DNA of 64,000 nt from positions 62,001-126,000 of the forward strand of contig AAUX01000001.1 in NCBI GenBank assembly GCA_000168995.1, in the 5' to 3' direction. Numbering within the stretch: the first letter of the stretch is position 1; the number at the start of each line of letters is the position of its first letter. The position numbers were made by a program, and so were the translations under genes. Positions 34,969-43,772 of this stretch are shown here, in pieces. The notes beneath the pieces are model-generated. The model was given only the letters and a program-made list of their open reading frames with translations. It was not told the DNA's origin and ran no database searches. The stretch comes from Methylophilales bacterium HTCC2181. GTDB taxonomy: Bacteria; Pseudomonadota; Gammaproteobacteria; Burkholderiales; Methylophilaceae.

Positions 34969-36483
34969 TTAGTTGCCTAAAAATAATTTATAAGCAGGAT
35001 TGCCTGTCTCGTCCCAACTTGGGTATCCTACCTGACTTAAAAATATCTGAAAAGTTTCTTTTTCATTCGGTGGCACTTGAATTCCCACGAGCACCCGACC
35101 AATATCTGCTCCATGATTACGATAATGAAAAAGGCTAATATTCCAATTTTCCCCCATATTATTCAAAAAATTTGATAGCGCTCCAGGTCGTTCTGGAAAT
35201 TCAAATCGATAAATCACTTCGTTTTCTGCTTCAGGAGCATGCCCACCCACTAGATGCCTTAAATGAAGCTTTGCAACCTCGTTATGGGTTAAATCAATAG
35301 CTTCTAGACCCGCATCATTTAATGTTTTAATCAATAATTGCGATTCTTGAAAATCTCTAACACTGATTCCAACAAAAATGTGTGCGCTTGAGTGACTTGA
35401 GAACCTGTAATTAAACTCCGTAATGCTCCTAGATCCTATCAAACTACAAAAGGATTTAAAGGCCCCTGGGTTCTCAGGAATAGTCACTGCAAAAACCGTT
35501 TCTCTTTCTTCTCCAATCTCTGCCCTTTCGGCCACAAATCCTAAGCGATCAAAATTCATATTTGCGCCGGATGCTGTACCAATTAATGTTTCAGATTTAA
35601 TATTATTTTTCTTGATGTAAGATTTTATTCCGGCAACCGCTAATGCACCTGCCGTCTCAAGAATGGTTCGCGTATCTTCAAATACATCTTTTATGGCTGC
35701 ACATATTTCATCATTACTTACCACTATCATTTCATCGACATACTCTTGGCAGAGCTTGAAATTTTCTTCGCCTACTTGCTTAACTGCTGCACCTTCTGCA
35801 AAAAGACTAACATTTTCTAACAATACCCTCCTATTAGCCTTTAAAGACTGAGTCATAGCATCAGCATCTTGTGCCTCCACTCCAATAATTTTAATGTCCG
35901 GTCTTACTGCTTTGATATAGGCAGCAATCCCTGCTATTAATCCGCCGCCGCCAACACAAATAAATATTGCATGGATATTATCGGGGCAATCTGCGAGAAT
36001 TTCCTTTGCTACAGTCCCTTGCCCCGCTATTACATCGGGATCGTCAAATGGGTGAATAAAGGTAAGGCTTTCCTTTTTTTGTATCTCTAAGGCATGGTTG
36101 TATGCATCGTGGTATGTATGGCCATGCAAAACGACCTCCGCTCCGCGACCTTCTACCGCTTTAATTTTTATTAATGGGGTGGTACTTGGCATGACAATTA
36201 GTGCCTTGCAATCTAATTTCTGAGCTGCTAATGCGACTCCTTGGGCATGATTACCGGCAGAACAGGAGATCACCCCTCTTGCTAGCTCGTCTTTCGATAA
36301 ATTTGCCATTTTATTATAAGCGCCACGCACCTTAAATGAAAAAACGGGCTGAAGATCTTCACGCTTTAAAAGGATATTGTTGTTAAATCTATTTGATAGA
36401 TTTTCTTGTTTTTGAAGTGGCGTTTTTATTGCTGCGTCATAAACATTAGCTTCATCAATTCTTTTTTTATATGCATTTTTCAT
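34969..36483 (-). CDS. ilvA: threonine ammonia-lyase, biosynthetic
   Basis: 504 residues. Deaminates threonine to 2-oxobutyrate for isoleucine. PLP-binding Lys51 is in FSFKVRGAYNK, with the glycine-rich phosphate loop VGGGGLIAGIA and TASGANMNFDRL. Two ACT-like regulatory domains follow from about residue 330 (ending LRHLVGGHAP and FPERPGALSNFL), so it should be subject to isoleucine feedback. It is divergent from rpiA by 81 bp. No other ilv gene is nearby. Confidence 0.96.
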   Translation of the reverse strand: MKNAYKKRIDEANVYDAAIKTPLQKQENLSNRFNNNILLKREDLQPVFSFKVRGAYNKMANLSKDELARGVISCSAGNHAQGVALAAQKLDCKALIVMPSTTPLIKIKAVEGRGAEVVLHGHTYHDAYNHALEIQKKESLTFIHPFDDPDVIAGQGTVAKEILADCPDNIHAIFICVGGGGLIAGIAAYIKAVRPDIKIIGVEAQDADAMTQSLKANRRVLLENVSLFAEGAAVKQVGEENFKLCQEYVDEMIVVSNDEICAAIKDVFEDTRTILETAGALAVAGIKSYIKKNNIKSETLIGTASGANMNFDRLGFVAERAEIGEERETVFAVTIPENPGAFKSFCSLIGSRSITEFNYRFSSHSSAHIFVGISVRDFQESQLLIKTLNDAGLEAIDLTHNEVAKLHLRHLVGGHAPEAENEVIYRFEFPERPGALSNFLNNMGENWNISLFHYRNHGADIGRVLVGIQVPPNEKETFQIFLSQVGYPSWDETGNPAYKLFLGN

Positions 36484-36564
36484 AATTAGTTAATTTTCAA
36501 GAAACTCGTCGCAGTGTATGATAGTAACCCTAATTATAGTTAAAAATAAAGGGTTTGGTAGAAA

Positions 36565-37224
36565 ATGGCTTTATCACAAGATGAATTAAAAAAACAAGTA
36601 GCAAAGGCGGCAATCGAATACGTAGAGTCAGGCGTTATTGGTGTTGGAACAGGCTCTACTGCCAACTATTTTATTGATTACCTGGCTGAAGTAAAACATA
36701 AGATTGATGGCGCAGTAGCTAGTAGTGAGGCGACAGCAGAACGTCTCCGCAAACATGGAATTGAAGTATTTGATCTTAATTCAGTAGATGGTATGGATAT
36801 TTATGTCGATGGTGCGGATGAAATCACCGAACATATGCATATGCTTAAGGGGGGCGGTGGTGCATTAACCAGAGAGAAGATTGTCGCCGCAAATGCCAAA
36901 AAGTTTATCTGTATTTGTGATGAATCGAAATTTGTACCAACGCTCGGTAAATTTCCTTTGCCCGTTGAGGTCCTTCCTATGGCGAGAAGTTATGTTGCTC
37001 GGCAGTTATCGGCCTTAGGAGGCCAACCGCAATTAAGGGACTTTACAACAGATAATGGGAATATTATTCTTGATATTCATGGAATGAATATTGTTGACCC
37101 TATCGACACCGAAGCTAGGATCAATCAAATCGTAGGGGTTGTGACTAATGGACTTTTTGCTAAGAGAGCGGCAGATATATTATTGCTTGCAACTGATTCG
37201 GGCGTTAAAACCCTGGGTAAGTAA
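36565..37224 (+). CDS. rpiA: ribose-5-phosphate isomerase A
   Basis: 219 residues. Interconverts ribose-5-phosphate and ribulose-5-phosphate. Signatures: [21 protein letters not shown], and [14 protein letters not shown] with the catalytic residues. In a methylotroph with the ribulose monophosphate cycle this enzyme feeds both nucleotide synthesis and formaldehyde fixation, but that is inference from the organism guess. It stands alone, 77 bp before phoU. Confidence 0.97.
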   Translation: MALSQDELKKQVAKAAIEYVESGVIGVGTGSTANYFIDYLAEVKHKIDGAVASSEATAERLRKHGIEVFDLNSVDGMDIYVDGADEITEHMHMLKGGGGALTREKIVAANAKKFICICDESKFVPTLGKFPLPVEVLPMARSYVARQLSALGGQPQLRDFTTDNGNIILDIHGMNIVDPIDTEARINQIVGVVTNGLFAKRAADILLLATDSGVKTLGK

Positions 37225-37301
37225 GCTGAAATGCATTGGCTATCCTATTAAAATGAATTATTATTATTTAAATTAATTTAATCAGAAGGTTATACCGTTT
37301 T

Positions 37302-38006
37302 ATGGCTTCAGAACATATTTACAAACAATATGATGCAGACCTACAATCCATACGAGCAAAAGTGTTGGAGATGGGAACAATAGTTGAAGAACAACTCAGC
37401 GAAGCGGTTCAATCATTGGTTGACGCCGATACAAAGCTTGCCGAAAAAGTCATTCGAAGAGATGAAGAAGTTAACGATCTCGAGATTGATATCGATGAAG
37501 ATTGTTCCCTACTCATTGGTAAGCGATCTCCTGTCGCCGCAGACCTAAGAAATGTGTTAATGATGATTAAAATCATTGGTGATCTTGAGCGCATTGGTGA
37601 CGAGTCAACAAAAATTGCAAATGCCACCATACGGATTATTGAAAACGATATAATGAGCAAGCCTCAATTTAAAAATATTAACTCGATGTTAAGTTCTGTG
37701 CAGCTCATGTTAAGGCAAGCTTTAAATTCTTTTGCGAGGCTAGACACTACCGAAACCATCGAGGTTTTAGAGAAAGATAAAGAAGTAGACGAAGAATACC
37801 GTTCCCACATGAGACAGTTACTTACTTACATGCTTGAAGATCCAAGAACTATCTCAATGTCACTTGAGCTCATGTTTGTGACAAAGTCTCTAGAACGCAT
37901 TGGTGATCACGCAAAAAATATTACCCAATCGGTTATATATACCGTAAAAGGTACCGATGTTCGGCACTCCAGCATCAAAGAGATTAAGGCTGAATTAAAA
38001 CACTAG
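37302..38006 (+). CDS. phoU: phosphate signalling protein PhoU
   Basis: 234 residues, two three-helix PhoU repeats with the acidic metal-binding motif in each (ERIGDESTKIANA and ERIGDHAKNI). PhoU damps PhoR signalling and phosphate uptake with the Pst transporter. Here phoU is a lone gene with no pst or pho gene beside it. Convergent with yggX, two bases apart. Confidence 0.95.
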   Translation: MASEHIYKQYDADLQSIRAKVLEMGTIVEEQLSEAVQSLVDADTKLAEKVIRRDEEVNDLEIDIDEDCSLLIGKRSPVAADLRNVLMMIKIIGDLERIGDESTKIANATIRIIENDIMSKPQFKNINSMLSSVQLMLRQALNSFARLDTTETIEVLEKDKEVDEEYRSHMRQLLTYMLEDPRTISMSLELMFVTKSLERIGDHAKNITQSVIYTVKGTDVRHSSIKEIKAELKH

Positions 38007-38008
38007 GA

Positions 38009-38281
38009 CTAAGGTTTAGGAGGAATATAACCTGAAGCTTGTTCTGCGCCATCGCCAAAAAAATAGGCCTCTGTTTGTTCTTTGAGGTACTTTCTTGCTT
38101 GCGGATCAACCAAGCTTAACCTGTTTTCATTAACCAGCATAGTTTGGTGTTTTAACCATCCTGCCCAAGCTTCTTTTGATACACTTTCAAATATTTTCTT
38201 TCCCATATCGCCAGGATAAGGTGGAAAATCCAGACCTTCTGCTTCCTTGTTTAATTTAACGCAATGTACTGTTCTTGGCAT
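38009..38281 (-). CDS. yggX: YggX family Fe(2+)-trafficking / oxidative damage protection protein
   Basis: 90 residues starting [23 protein letters not shown], with the conserved Cys7 and the block [19 protein letters not shown]. YggX protects iron-sulfur clusters from oxidants. It has a strong Shine-Dalgarno (aaggag) six bases upstream of the ATG. In relatives argA or mutY often sits next to it; not here. Confidence 0.95.
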   Translation of the reverse strand: MPRTVHCVKLNKEAEGLDFPPYPGDMGKKIFESVSKEAWAGWLKHQTMLVNENRLSLVDPQARKYLKEQTEAYFFGDGAEQASGYIPPKP

Positions 38282-38403
38282 GACATACTCCTTTAATTGG
38301 CCTTCATCATAATCTAAAAATTATCAACTAGACTTTTAATTTTAATCTAAGAATGCTTATATGTAATTTTAATAAATGGTTTTTATGCTACTATGATTTT
38401 TGT

Positions 38404-38570
38404 TGTTAGGTGACATAAATTCTTTCGAAATTATGTTTAAACGGGAAGTTAAGTGAAATACTTACACTGCCCCCGCAACGGTAAGTAAGCGTGGATTCAT
38501 AACAAACAGTCACTGAGAAATCGGGAAGGCTTTGAATCAAATCTTACAAGTCCGGAGACCGGCCTAATAA
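38404..38570 (+). ncRNA. cobalamin (vitamin B12) riboswitch
   Basis: Upstream of btuB. The conserved core is visible as cactgcccccgcaacgg (38465-38481) and aagtccggagaccggcctaa (38548-38567), the B12-box region, with peripheral stems between. P1 can be formed by ttagg (38406-38410) and cctaa (38563-38567). The region 38282-38680 holds no gene. The riboswitch should switch off btuB-btuM when adenosylcobalamin (or methylcobalamin) is plentiful. Candidate switching helices are described in the findings. Confidence 0.93.
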
Positions 38571-38680
38571 CTCACTAAGAAATACTGCGGGGAGCCAGTA
38601 TTAGGCACATGAGCTTTATTGTTCATGCCTTTATTCACCCTCAAATGTATTTCTATCTTTTATATATCATGCGGGGCTGC

Positions 38681-40591
38681 ATGAATTTTTTAGGAATCAC
38701 TTTGATCAAAATTATATTTTATTTGTTTATATTCGCTCCCTTTATTGTTCTAGCTAAAACTGAAATAGAAATTGATGATATTTTTGTTACGGCGACGCGC
38801 TCAGTTATAGCTAAGGAGAATATTGCTGCGGATGTCACAACCCTTAATGCAGAAGAAATTCTGCAAGCCGGAATGTCAACTCTGCCAGAGCTTCTTCAAA
38901 GGCAGCCTGGAATCGAAATTTCTAATAATGGTGGGCCTGGAAAAGTCAGCACTATTGGTATTAGAGGCACCAGCTCGACCCATACTATTATCTTAATTGA
39001 TGGAGTTAGGATGAATGCTGCAACTTCTGGATTCACGGCTCTTGAACATATTCCGCTGTCACAAATTGAAAAAATTGAGATTGTTAGGGGCGCGGCCTCA
39101 AGCATCTATGGTCAAGATGCTATCGGGGGTGTTATTCAAATATTTACTAAAAAAGGTGCTGAAGGCTTCAATCCTTATCTTTCTATTGGTTTTGGTCGAT
39201 ATCAAACATCTAACATTGCAACAGGGGTGAGAGGCGGAGATCAAGATACAACCTATGCAATCAATTTCTCTAGTTCTAACACAAAAGGATTTTCTGCTTT
39301 CTTCCCTAACTCAAGAAGTGCTGCCGATGAATATAATTTAGACAAGGATGGCTACCAAAATCAAAGTGTCTCATCATCAATTAAATATAAGCTTAGTAAT
39401 GACTATGAAGTTGATTTTAATTATCTTTTGTCAGAAGGTAAAAATAAGTTTGATAATAGTTTCGGCAATTATTTCCCAACTATTGACTTTAGAAATGAAA
39501 CAAAAAACCAAATTCTTTCACTTAATTTAAATGGTCAGATTACAAAAGAATGGGGTTCAAGCATTAAAGTTGCAAGGGGCGTTGATCAATACACGGACAA
39601 GCAACTTTATGATTGGACTGCATACACTTATATTCAGACCGACAATTTATATAAAACAACTCAGAATCAAATAACATGGAATAACTCTATTAACCTCCCT
39701 ATTGGCAATTTAATTTTATTATACGATCGATTAGAACAAAAAATTAAAACTACCGAAGTCTATCAAAAAACACAAAGGACTAACGACGCTCTAATGGTCG
39801 GATACAACATATCAGAAGGGAACAATCACATTCAAACTAGCCTCAGGCAGGATTGGAATAGCAACTATGAAGATGCGATGACCGGAAATATTGGTTACGC
39901 ATATAACTTAACCTCAAACTGGATTTTTGCTGCTTCATTAGGGACGGCCTTTGTATCGCCATCATTTAATTATGCATACGCTAGTGCAGACCCAGATGCT
40001 CTTGGAAACCCGGATTTAAAGCCCGAAAAATCGAGGAATACCGAAATTTCAGTTCGGTACAATGACAGTTCTGGGTCGCTCTCCCTAACTGCCTTTCAAA
40101 ACCAAATTAAAGACTTTATTATTTATGAATACGGCATGACCCCACAATCAACTGAAAATCTCAATGAGGCAAGCATAACCGGATTAACTATTTCGGGGGA
40201 TCGATTTTTTAATCATTTTCAAATAAAAGGAAACCTTACAACCCAGACGCCCAAAAATGATGATACTGATAAATATCTTCCGTATCGAGCAACTTTAATC
40301 GGAAGTATCAACCTTAATTACTATATGAATGATTGGATTTTTGGTGTTGAAAATACCGGTACTAAGAGTCGCTTCGCCGACAAAGCAAATACAAGAAAGG
40401 TTGATGGGTATATCTTAACTAACTTATTCATTGATTATAGATTTTCTGAAGCGCTAAAGATTAATCTGCGAATGAATAATGCTCTAAATAAAGATTATGC
40501 TACCAATATCGAAGGAAACCCTAAAACAACAGGCTTCAGATATCAAACTGCCGGTAGAAATATTTTTGTAAATTTAAACTATGACTTTTAA
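38681..40591 (+). CDS. btuB: TonB-dependent vitamin B12 receptor BtuB
   Basis: 636 residues from the ATG at 38681. The frame is open from 38609, but that would put about 24 extra residues in front of a good signal peptide (MNFLGITLIKIIFYLFIFAPFIVLAKT). A ggggc Shine-Dalgarno precedes 38681. The TonB box resembles DDIFVTATR. The plug domain (VTTLNAEEILQAG, GTSSTHTIILIDGVRMN, GAASSIYGQDAIGGVI) and a 22-strand barrel ending in aromatic Phe (NLNYDF) follow. It imports cobalamin across the outer membrane. Specificity is supported by the riboswitch and the BtuM partner. Confidence 0.92.
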   Translation: MNFLGITLIKIIFYLFIFAPFIVLAKTEIEIDDIFVTATRSVIAKENIAADVTTLNAEEILQAGMSTLPELLQRQPGIEISNNGGPGKVSTIGIRGTSSTHTIILIDGVRMNAATSGFTALEHIPLSQIEKIEIVRGAASSIYGQDAIGGVIQIFTKKGAEGFNPYLSIGFGRYQTSNIATGVRGGDQDTTYAINFSSSNTKGFSAFFPNSRSAADEYNLDKDGYQNQSVSSSIKYKLSNDYEVDFNYLLSEGKNKFDNSFGNYFPTIDFRNETKNQILSLNLNGQITKEWGSSIKVARGVDQYTDKQLYDWTAYTYIQTDNLYKTTQNQITWNNSINLPIGNLILLYDRLEQKIKTTEVYQKTQRTNDALMVGYNISEGNNHIQTSLRQDWNSNYEDAMTGNIGYAYNLTSNWIFAASLGTAFVSPSFNYAYASADPDALGNPDLKPEKSRNTEISVRYNDSSGSLSLTAFQNQIKDFIIYEYGMTPQSTENLNEASITGLTISGDRFFNHFQIKGNLTTQTPKNDDTDKYLPYRATLIGSINLNYYMNDWIFGVENTGTKSRFADKANTRKVDGYILTNLFIDYRFSEALKINLRMNNALNKDYATNIEGNPKTTGFRYQTAGRNIFVNLNYDF

Positions 40592-40614
40592 TAATTAAGC
40601 AGTAAAATTCATCT

Positions 40615-41193
40615 ATGTACATAAAAAAAACCTCTTTAACACCACATGTTAAGCAATTAACGATATTTTTATTTCTTTTAATTGTTATGATTGCAACACG
40701 TGGCACTCACCTACTAACTTCAATTGCACTCCCAGATGCATCATTCATCGTTATGTTAGCTTTGGGATTTTTATTAAATAACATTAGGTGGTTTATCTTT
40801 GCACTTCTCTTATCAGTTGGAATAGACCTCTACATGATACCAACTACTATTAACGAGCCATACAATTTAAATTTAGGTTATATAGGGCTAACACTCGCTT
40901 ATGCCATTGCATGGTTTATTGGGAAATATTTTGCCAATACTCCAATTAGTAATTCATCAGTCATCAAATACAGCGCCCTTTATTTGTCTGCTACCTACTT
41001 AATCTCAACATTATCTTTCTACTATTTTTCAGGTTGGAGTGTTAGTTCACAGAGCGTACTCTCATTTTTAGGGTCTCATATTAACGACTTTATGATTAGT
41101 AACATTTCTTATCTTATAATCTTTATTATCGGGATTAAAGTTTATAGGTCTATGACCAGAAATTCAGCCGCTCTAACCATTAAAAGTATTTAG
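40615..41193 (+). CDS. BtuM-type cobalamin inner-membrane transporter (no cysteine)
   Basis: 192 residues with about six membrane segments. The blocks RGTHLLTSIALPDASFIV and FYYFSGWSV resemble, from memory, the BtuM family (solitary ECF-type S components that move B12 without an ECF module; Thiobacillus denitrificans BtuM is the studied case). Position behind the B12 riboswitch and btuB supports it. The studied BtuM binds cobalt through a conserved Cys; the aligned region here reads YNLNLGY, and the whole protein has no Cys. This is the last gene of the riboswitch unit. Confidence 0.75.
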   Translation: MYIKKTSLTPHVKQLTIFLFLLIVMIATRGTHLLTSIALPDASFIVMLALGFLLNNIRWFIFALLLSVGIDLYMIPTTINEPYNLNLGYIGLTLAYAIAWFIGKYFANTPISNSSVIKYSALYLSATYLISTLSFYYFSGWSVSSQSVLSFLGSHINDFMISNISYLIIFIIGIKVYRSMTRNSAALTIKSI

Positions 41194-41202
41194 TTTTAGT
41201 AA

Positions 41203-41231
41203 GTCATATAGAGTAATAAGTTTGATATAAT
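41203..41231 (+). promoter_or_regulatory. candidate promoter of tRNA-Phe
   Basis: A perfect -10 box TATAAT at 41226-41231, 21 bases before the tRNA. The -35 position (about 41203, gtcata) is weak. Transcription would start near 41238. Confidence 0.4.
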
Positions 41232-41251
41232 TTCACACTTAAAGTTTTGAT

Positions 41252-41327
41252 GGCCGGATAGCTCAGTCGGTAGAGCAGTGGATTGAAAATCCTCGTGTCG
41301 ACAGTTCGATTCTGTCTCCGGCCACCA
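41252..41327 (+). tRNA. tRNA-Phe (GAA)
   Basis: 76 bases with a seven-pair acceptor stem (ggccgga / tccggcc), anticodon loop ttgaaaa (GAA), TpsiC arm with ttcgatt, and an encoded CCA end. It is a lone tRNA between btuM and the ROK kinase gene. Confidence 0.97.
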
Positions 41328-41399
41328 TCTTAGTAGACCCTTCATTACCTGCTCGTTCTATTATCGTTATTTAAGAAATCTTGATAAGATTCAAAGATA

Positions 41400-42293
41400 A
41401 TGACAAAAAAATACCACATCGGCATCGATCTTGGCGGAACAAAAACAGAGATAGCTATTCTGGACACCAACCTAGACCTAATATACAAAAAAAGATTGTT
41501 AACCGGAAGTGCTAATGGCCCTGAATATATTATCAGTCAAATAGGTTTATTGTATGAAGATGCAAAAGCTTTTATCAGTTCTGCGTCACACAGCGTTGGG
41601 GTGGGCACCCCGGGTTCTCTATCTGTCGATAAAGGGCTTCTTAGAAATTCCAACACCCTATGTTTAAATGGCCTGCCGTTAAAAAAATTAATCGAAGACA
41701 AAATTCAGCATGAAATATATGTAGAGAACGATGCTAACTGCTTTGCTTTAGCTGAAGCTATTATGGGGTCTGGAAAAGGACATCAGCTAGTTTTTGCGGT
41801 GATCATGGGGACTGGATGTGGTGGTGGTTTTGTTATTAATCAATCTCTTCGCATAGGGCCCCAGAAAATCGCTGGGGAATGGGGACACTCTGTGCTTCAT
41901 AGCAATGGTCCTAAATGTTATTGTGGTAAAAATGGTTGTATTGAAATGTACGTCTCTGGGGGTGGACTTGAAAAAATCCTTCGAGACAATAATGTTCTTA
42001 ATACTACTGCAGAACAATTTTTGAACAGAAAAAGGTATGGGGCAAAAGATCGGGTTATTTTAAATAATTTTTATGCTGACTTTGGGCTCGCACTGGGAAA
42101 TGTCATCAACATCATTGATCCCGATATTGTTGTACTTGGTGGTGGTCTATCTAACCACCAAGGTCTTTATGATATCGGGAAAAAACTAGCTTATAATAAA
42201 ATATTTCATGAACATCCAACCACTCCCATAGTAAGAAATATACTGGGGGATTCGTCGGGTGTTATTGGTGCTGCCTTACTTGCAAGGAATTAA
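41400..42293 (+). CDS. ROK family sugar kinase
   Basis: 297 residues. N-terminal GIDLGGTKTEIAILD is the ATP-binding start. The ROK zinc motif is in GEWGHSVLHSNGPKCYCGKNGCIEMYVSG (His-x..-Cys-x-Cys-x4-Cys), with the catalytic Asp in VENDANCFALAEA. C-terminal PDIVVLGGGLSN closes the fold. Fructokinase (Mak) or N-acetylglucosamine/mannosamine kinase are the usual bacterial assignments; none can be preferred. It is an intact kinase by motif. Three bases separate it from the MAPEG gene. Confidence 0.88.
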   Translation: MTKKYHIGIDLGGTKTEIAILDTNLDLIYKKRLLTGSANGPEYIISQIGLLYEDAKAFISSASHSVGVGTPGSLSVDKGLLRNSNTLCLNGLPLKKLIEDKIQHEIYVENDANCFALAEAIMGSGKGHQLVFAVIMGTGCGGGFVINQSLRIGPQKIAGEWGHSVLHSNGPKCYCGKNGCIEMYVSGGGLEKILRDNNVLNTTAEQFLNRKRYGAKDRVILNNFYADFGLALGNVINIIDPDIVVLGGGLSNHQGLYDIGKKLAYNKIFHEHPTTPIVRNILGDSSGVIGAALLARN

Positions 42294-42296
42294 CCT

Positions 42297-42692
42297 ATGT
42301 TATTAATTACCGCTTTTTTTGCATCAGTTTTGACATTCATTTATATTAAGCTGGCAAAGAATGTTATCCGGCTGCGTCGTGAATCTAAAATCTCGGTGGG
42401 GCATGGAAAATCTGAGCCCTTAGAGAAGGCTATTCGGGCTCACGCCAACTTTAATGAGTATGTCCCTCTTGGTTTAATTCTCATGGCATGCCTTGAGATC
42501 AATAATTTTAATACCCTCATTATTATTTTAGTTGGTGGGCTTTTTTTAATAGGAAGATTTTTGCATGCACAATCTTTTCTAAAAGAGGAAATGGATATTG
42601 ATTTAAGGGTGAAGGGCATGAAGTGCACATTCTGGTCTTTAATGATTATGTCTGGGTTAAATTTCTTCTCTATCGCTATGTCATTTTTGTAA
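42297..42692 (+). CDS. MAPEG family membrane protein
   Basis: 131 residues with about four membrane helices. The block RAHANFNEYVPLGLILM (MAPEG signature near E-x-N-x-x-E region) and GRFLHAQ identify the eicosanoid/glutathione membrane protein family as used by bacterial YecN-type members. A glutathione-linked detoxification role is assumed for the family, not shown. Confidence 0.88.
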   Translation: MLLITAFFASVLTFIYIKLAKNVIRLRRESKISVGHGKSEPLEKAIRAHANFNEYVPLGLILMACLEINNFNTLIIILVGGLFLIGRFLHAQSFLKEEMDIDLRVKGMKCTFWSLMIMSGLNFFSIAMSFL

Positions 42693-42697
42693 GATAA

Positions 42698-42718
42698 GAA
42701 TGACAATAATTCTCATTC
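42698..42718 (+). promoter_or_regulatory. Fur-box-like inverted repeat ahead of the ferritin gene
   Basis: gaaTGACAATAATTCTCAttc: core TGACAAT-A-ATTCTCA is a near-perfect 7-1-7 palindrome close to the Fur consensus TGATAATNATTATCA (two mismatches of 14). It lies 58 bases before the ATG, just upstream of a -10-like tataat (42741-42746). A second perfect repeat, ccgataa (42718-42724) / ttatcgg (42734-42740), follows. Confidence 0.6.
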
Positions 42719-42775
42719 CGATAATTTATTTTCTTATCGGTATAATCAATCTAAATACAATTACTGGGGATCATT

Positions 42776-43225
42776 ATGAAAGATAATCAAAAAATTATAG
42801 ATGCATTAAATACGATATTAGAATTCGAATTGGCTGGTGTTGTAAGGTATACGCATTACGCTCTAATGGTCTATGGCTACAGTCGAATTCCCATTACCAG
42901 CTGGTTGCGTGATCAAGCTACTGAATCACTTACCCATGCCAACCAGGCGGGAGAATTAATAACCAACCTTGGTGGTCATCCTTCCCTAGCTATTGGCCCT
43001 CTTCTTGAAACACACAACCATGATATTGGGACTATTCTTAGAGAGTCACTTGAGCATGAAAAAGATTCCCTGAATTCTTACAAGGCTTTGCTTGGCTTAG
43101 TAGAAGGAGAATCAATCATGTTAGAAGAATATGCAAGGACGATGATTTATACGGAAGAGTTACATCTTGGTGAGGTGGATAAAATGCTCAGAAACCCAGG
43201 CGATGTAGAGCCTTTCAGTAAATAA
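42776..43225 (+). CDS. bacterioferritin / ferritin-like protein
   Basis: 149 residues forming a four-helix ferritin-like bundle. Diiron ligands are visible: Glu in LEFELAGVVRYTHY, Glu and His in TESLTHANQAGEL, Glu in ESLEHEKDSLNSYKALL, and Glu-Glu-x-His in IYTEELHLGEVDKML. Together with the iron-responsive-looking upstream site this points to iron storage or detoxification (bacterioferritin). A good Shine-Dalgarno (ctgggga) precedes it. Two downstream genes encode a rhodanese and a TusA-like protein, possibly as one unit. Confidence 0.9.
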   Translation: MKDNQKIIDALNTILEFELAGVVRYTHYALMVYGYSRIPITSWLRDQATESLTHANQAGELITNLGGHPSLAIGPLLETHNHDIGTILRESLEHEKDSLNSYKALLGLVEGESIMLEEYARTMIYTEELHLGEVDKMLRNPGDVEPFSK

Positions 43226-43233
43226 CATCACCT

Positions 43234-43545
43234 ATGAAGAATATTGGTCCAGGAGAGCTAAAAACGCTACTCAACAAGGAAGAAGTTATCTTGGTAGATG
43301 TTAGAAATGATAACGAAGTTGCTAAAGGCATGATTGAAAAAGCATTGCATGTCCCGCTTGCATCGATTGGCGCATGGCTAGAAACACAAAATGCTGATCA
43401 TCATTATATATTTTATTGTCATGTAGGTGTTCGTTCTGGAACTGCCGGCTTACTCGCTGAGGGACATCAGTTTAATAATATATACAACTTAGTTGGTGGT
43501 GTTCTAGCTTGGCATCAAGCTGGGTATGAGTTTATGCAGAAATGA
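43234..43545 (+). CDS. single-domain rhodanese
   Basis: 103 residues. The active-site loop is YCHVGVRSGTAG with the catalytic Cys; the N-terminal block VILVDVRNDNEVAKG is typical. Transfers or senses sulfane sulfur. Located between ferritin and a TusA-like carrier, with ATGA overlap to the latter, so it may hand sulfur to it. Confidence 0.93.
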   Translation: MKNIGPGELKTLLNKEEVILVDVRNDNEVAKGMIEKALHVPLASIGAWLETQNADHHYIFYCHVGVRSGTAGLLAEGHQFNNIYNLVGGVLAWHQAGYEFMQK

Positions 43546-43772
43546 TTAACTTTGATGCGGAAGTCGATGCCATAGGATTAAAGTGCCCAATGCCTATGCT
43601 CAAATGTAAGAAGGGTCTTAACCAGCTTGAAAGAAAAGGGGTGCTAAAAATCATGACTACGGACAAAGACGCAAAAAAAGATTTTGATTTTTTCTGCAAG
43701 CAAACCGGACATAAAATTTTATCGATTGAGGATCATGAAAGCGTAACAACGTTCTTTATTGAAAAAGCTTAG
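43542..43772 (+). CDS. TusA-like sulfur carrier protein
   Basis: 76 residues with the family motif [17 protein letters not shown] (CPxP, Cys sulfur acceptor). TusA-family proteins relay persulfide sulfur to thiolation of tRNA, molybdenum cofactor or other pathways. Following a rhodanese gene by overlap suggests the rhodanese loads it. Stop overlaps the valS stop on the opposite strand by four bases. Confidence 0.92.
   Translation: MINFDAEVDAIGLKCPMPMLKCKKGLNQLERKGVLKIMTTDKDAKKDFDFFCKQTGHKILSIEDHESVTTFFIEKA

Noticed and set aside
38609-38680. Leader peptide or long N-terminus of BtuB
   Set aside because: The first 24 residues add only a second hydrophobic patch before a complete signal peptide, and the ribosome site fits 38681 better.
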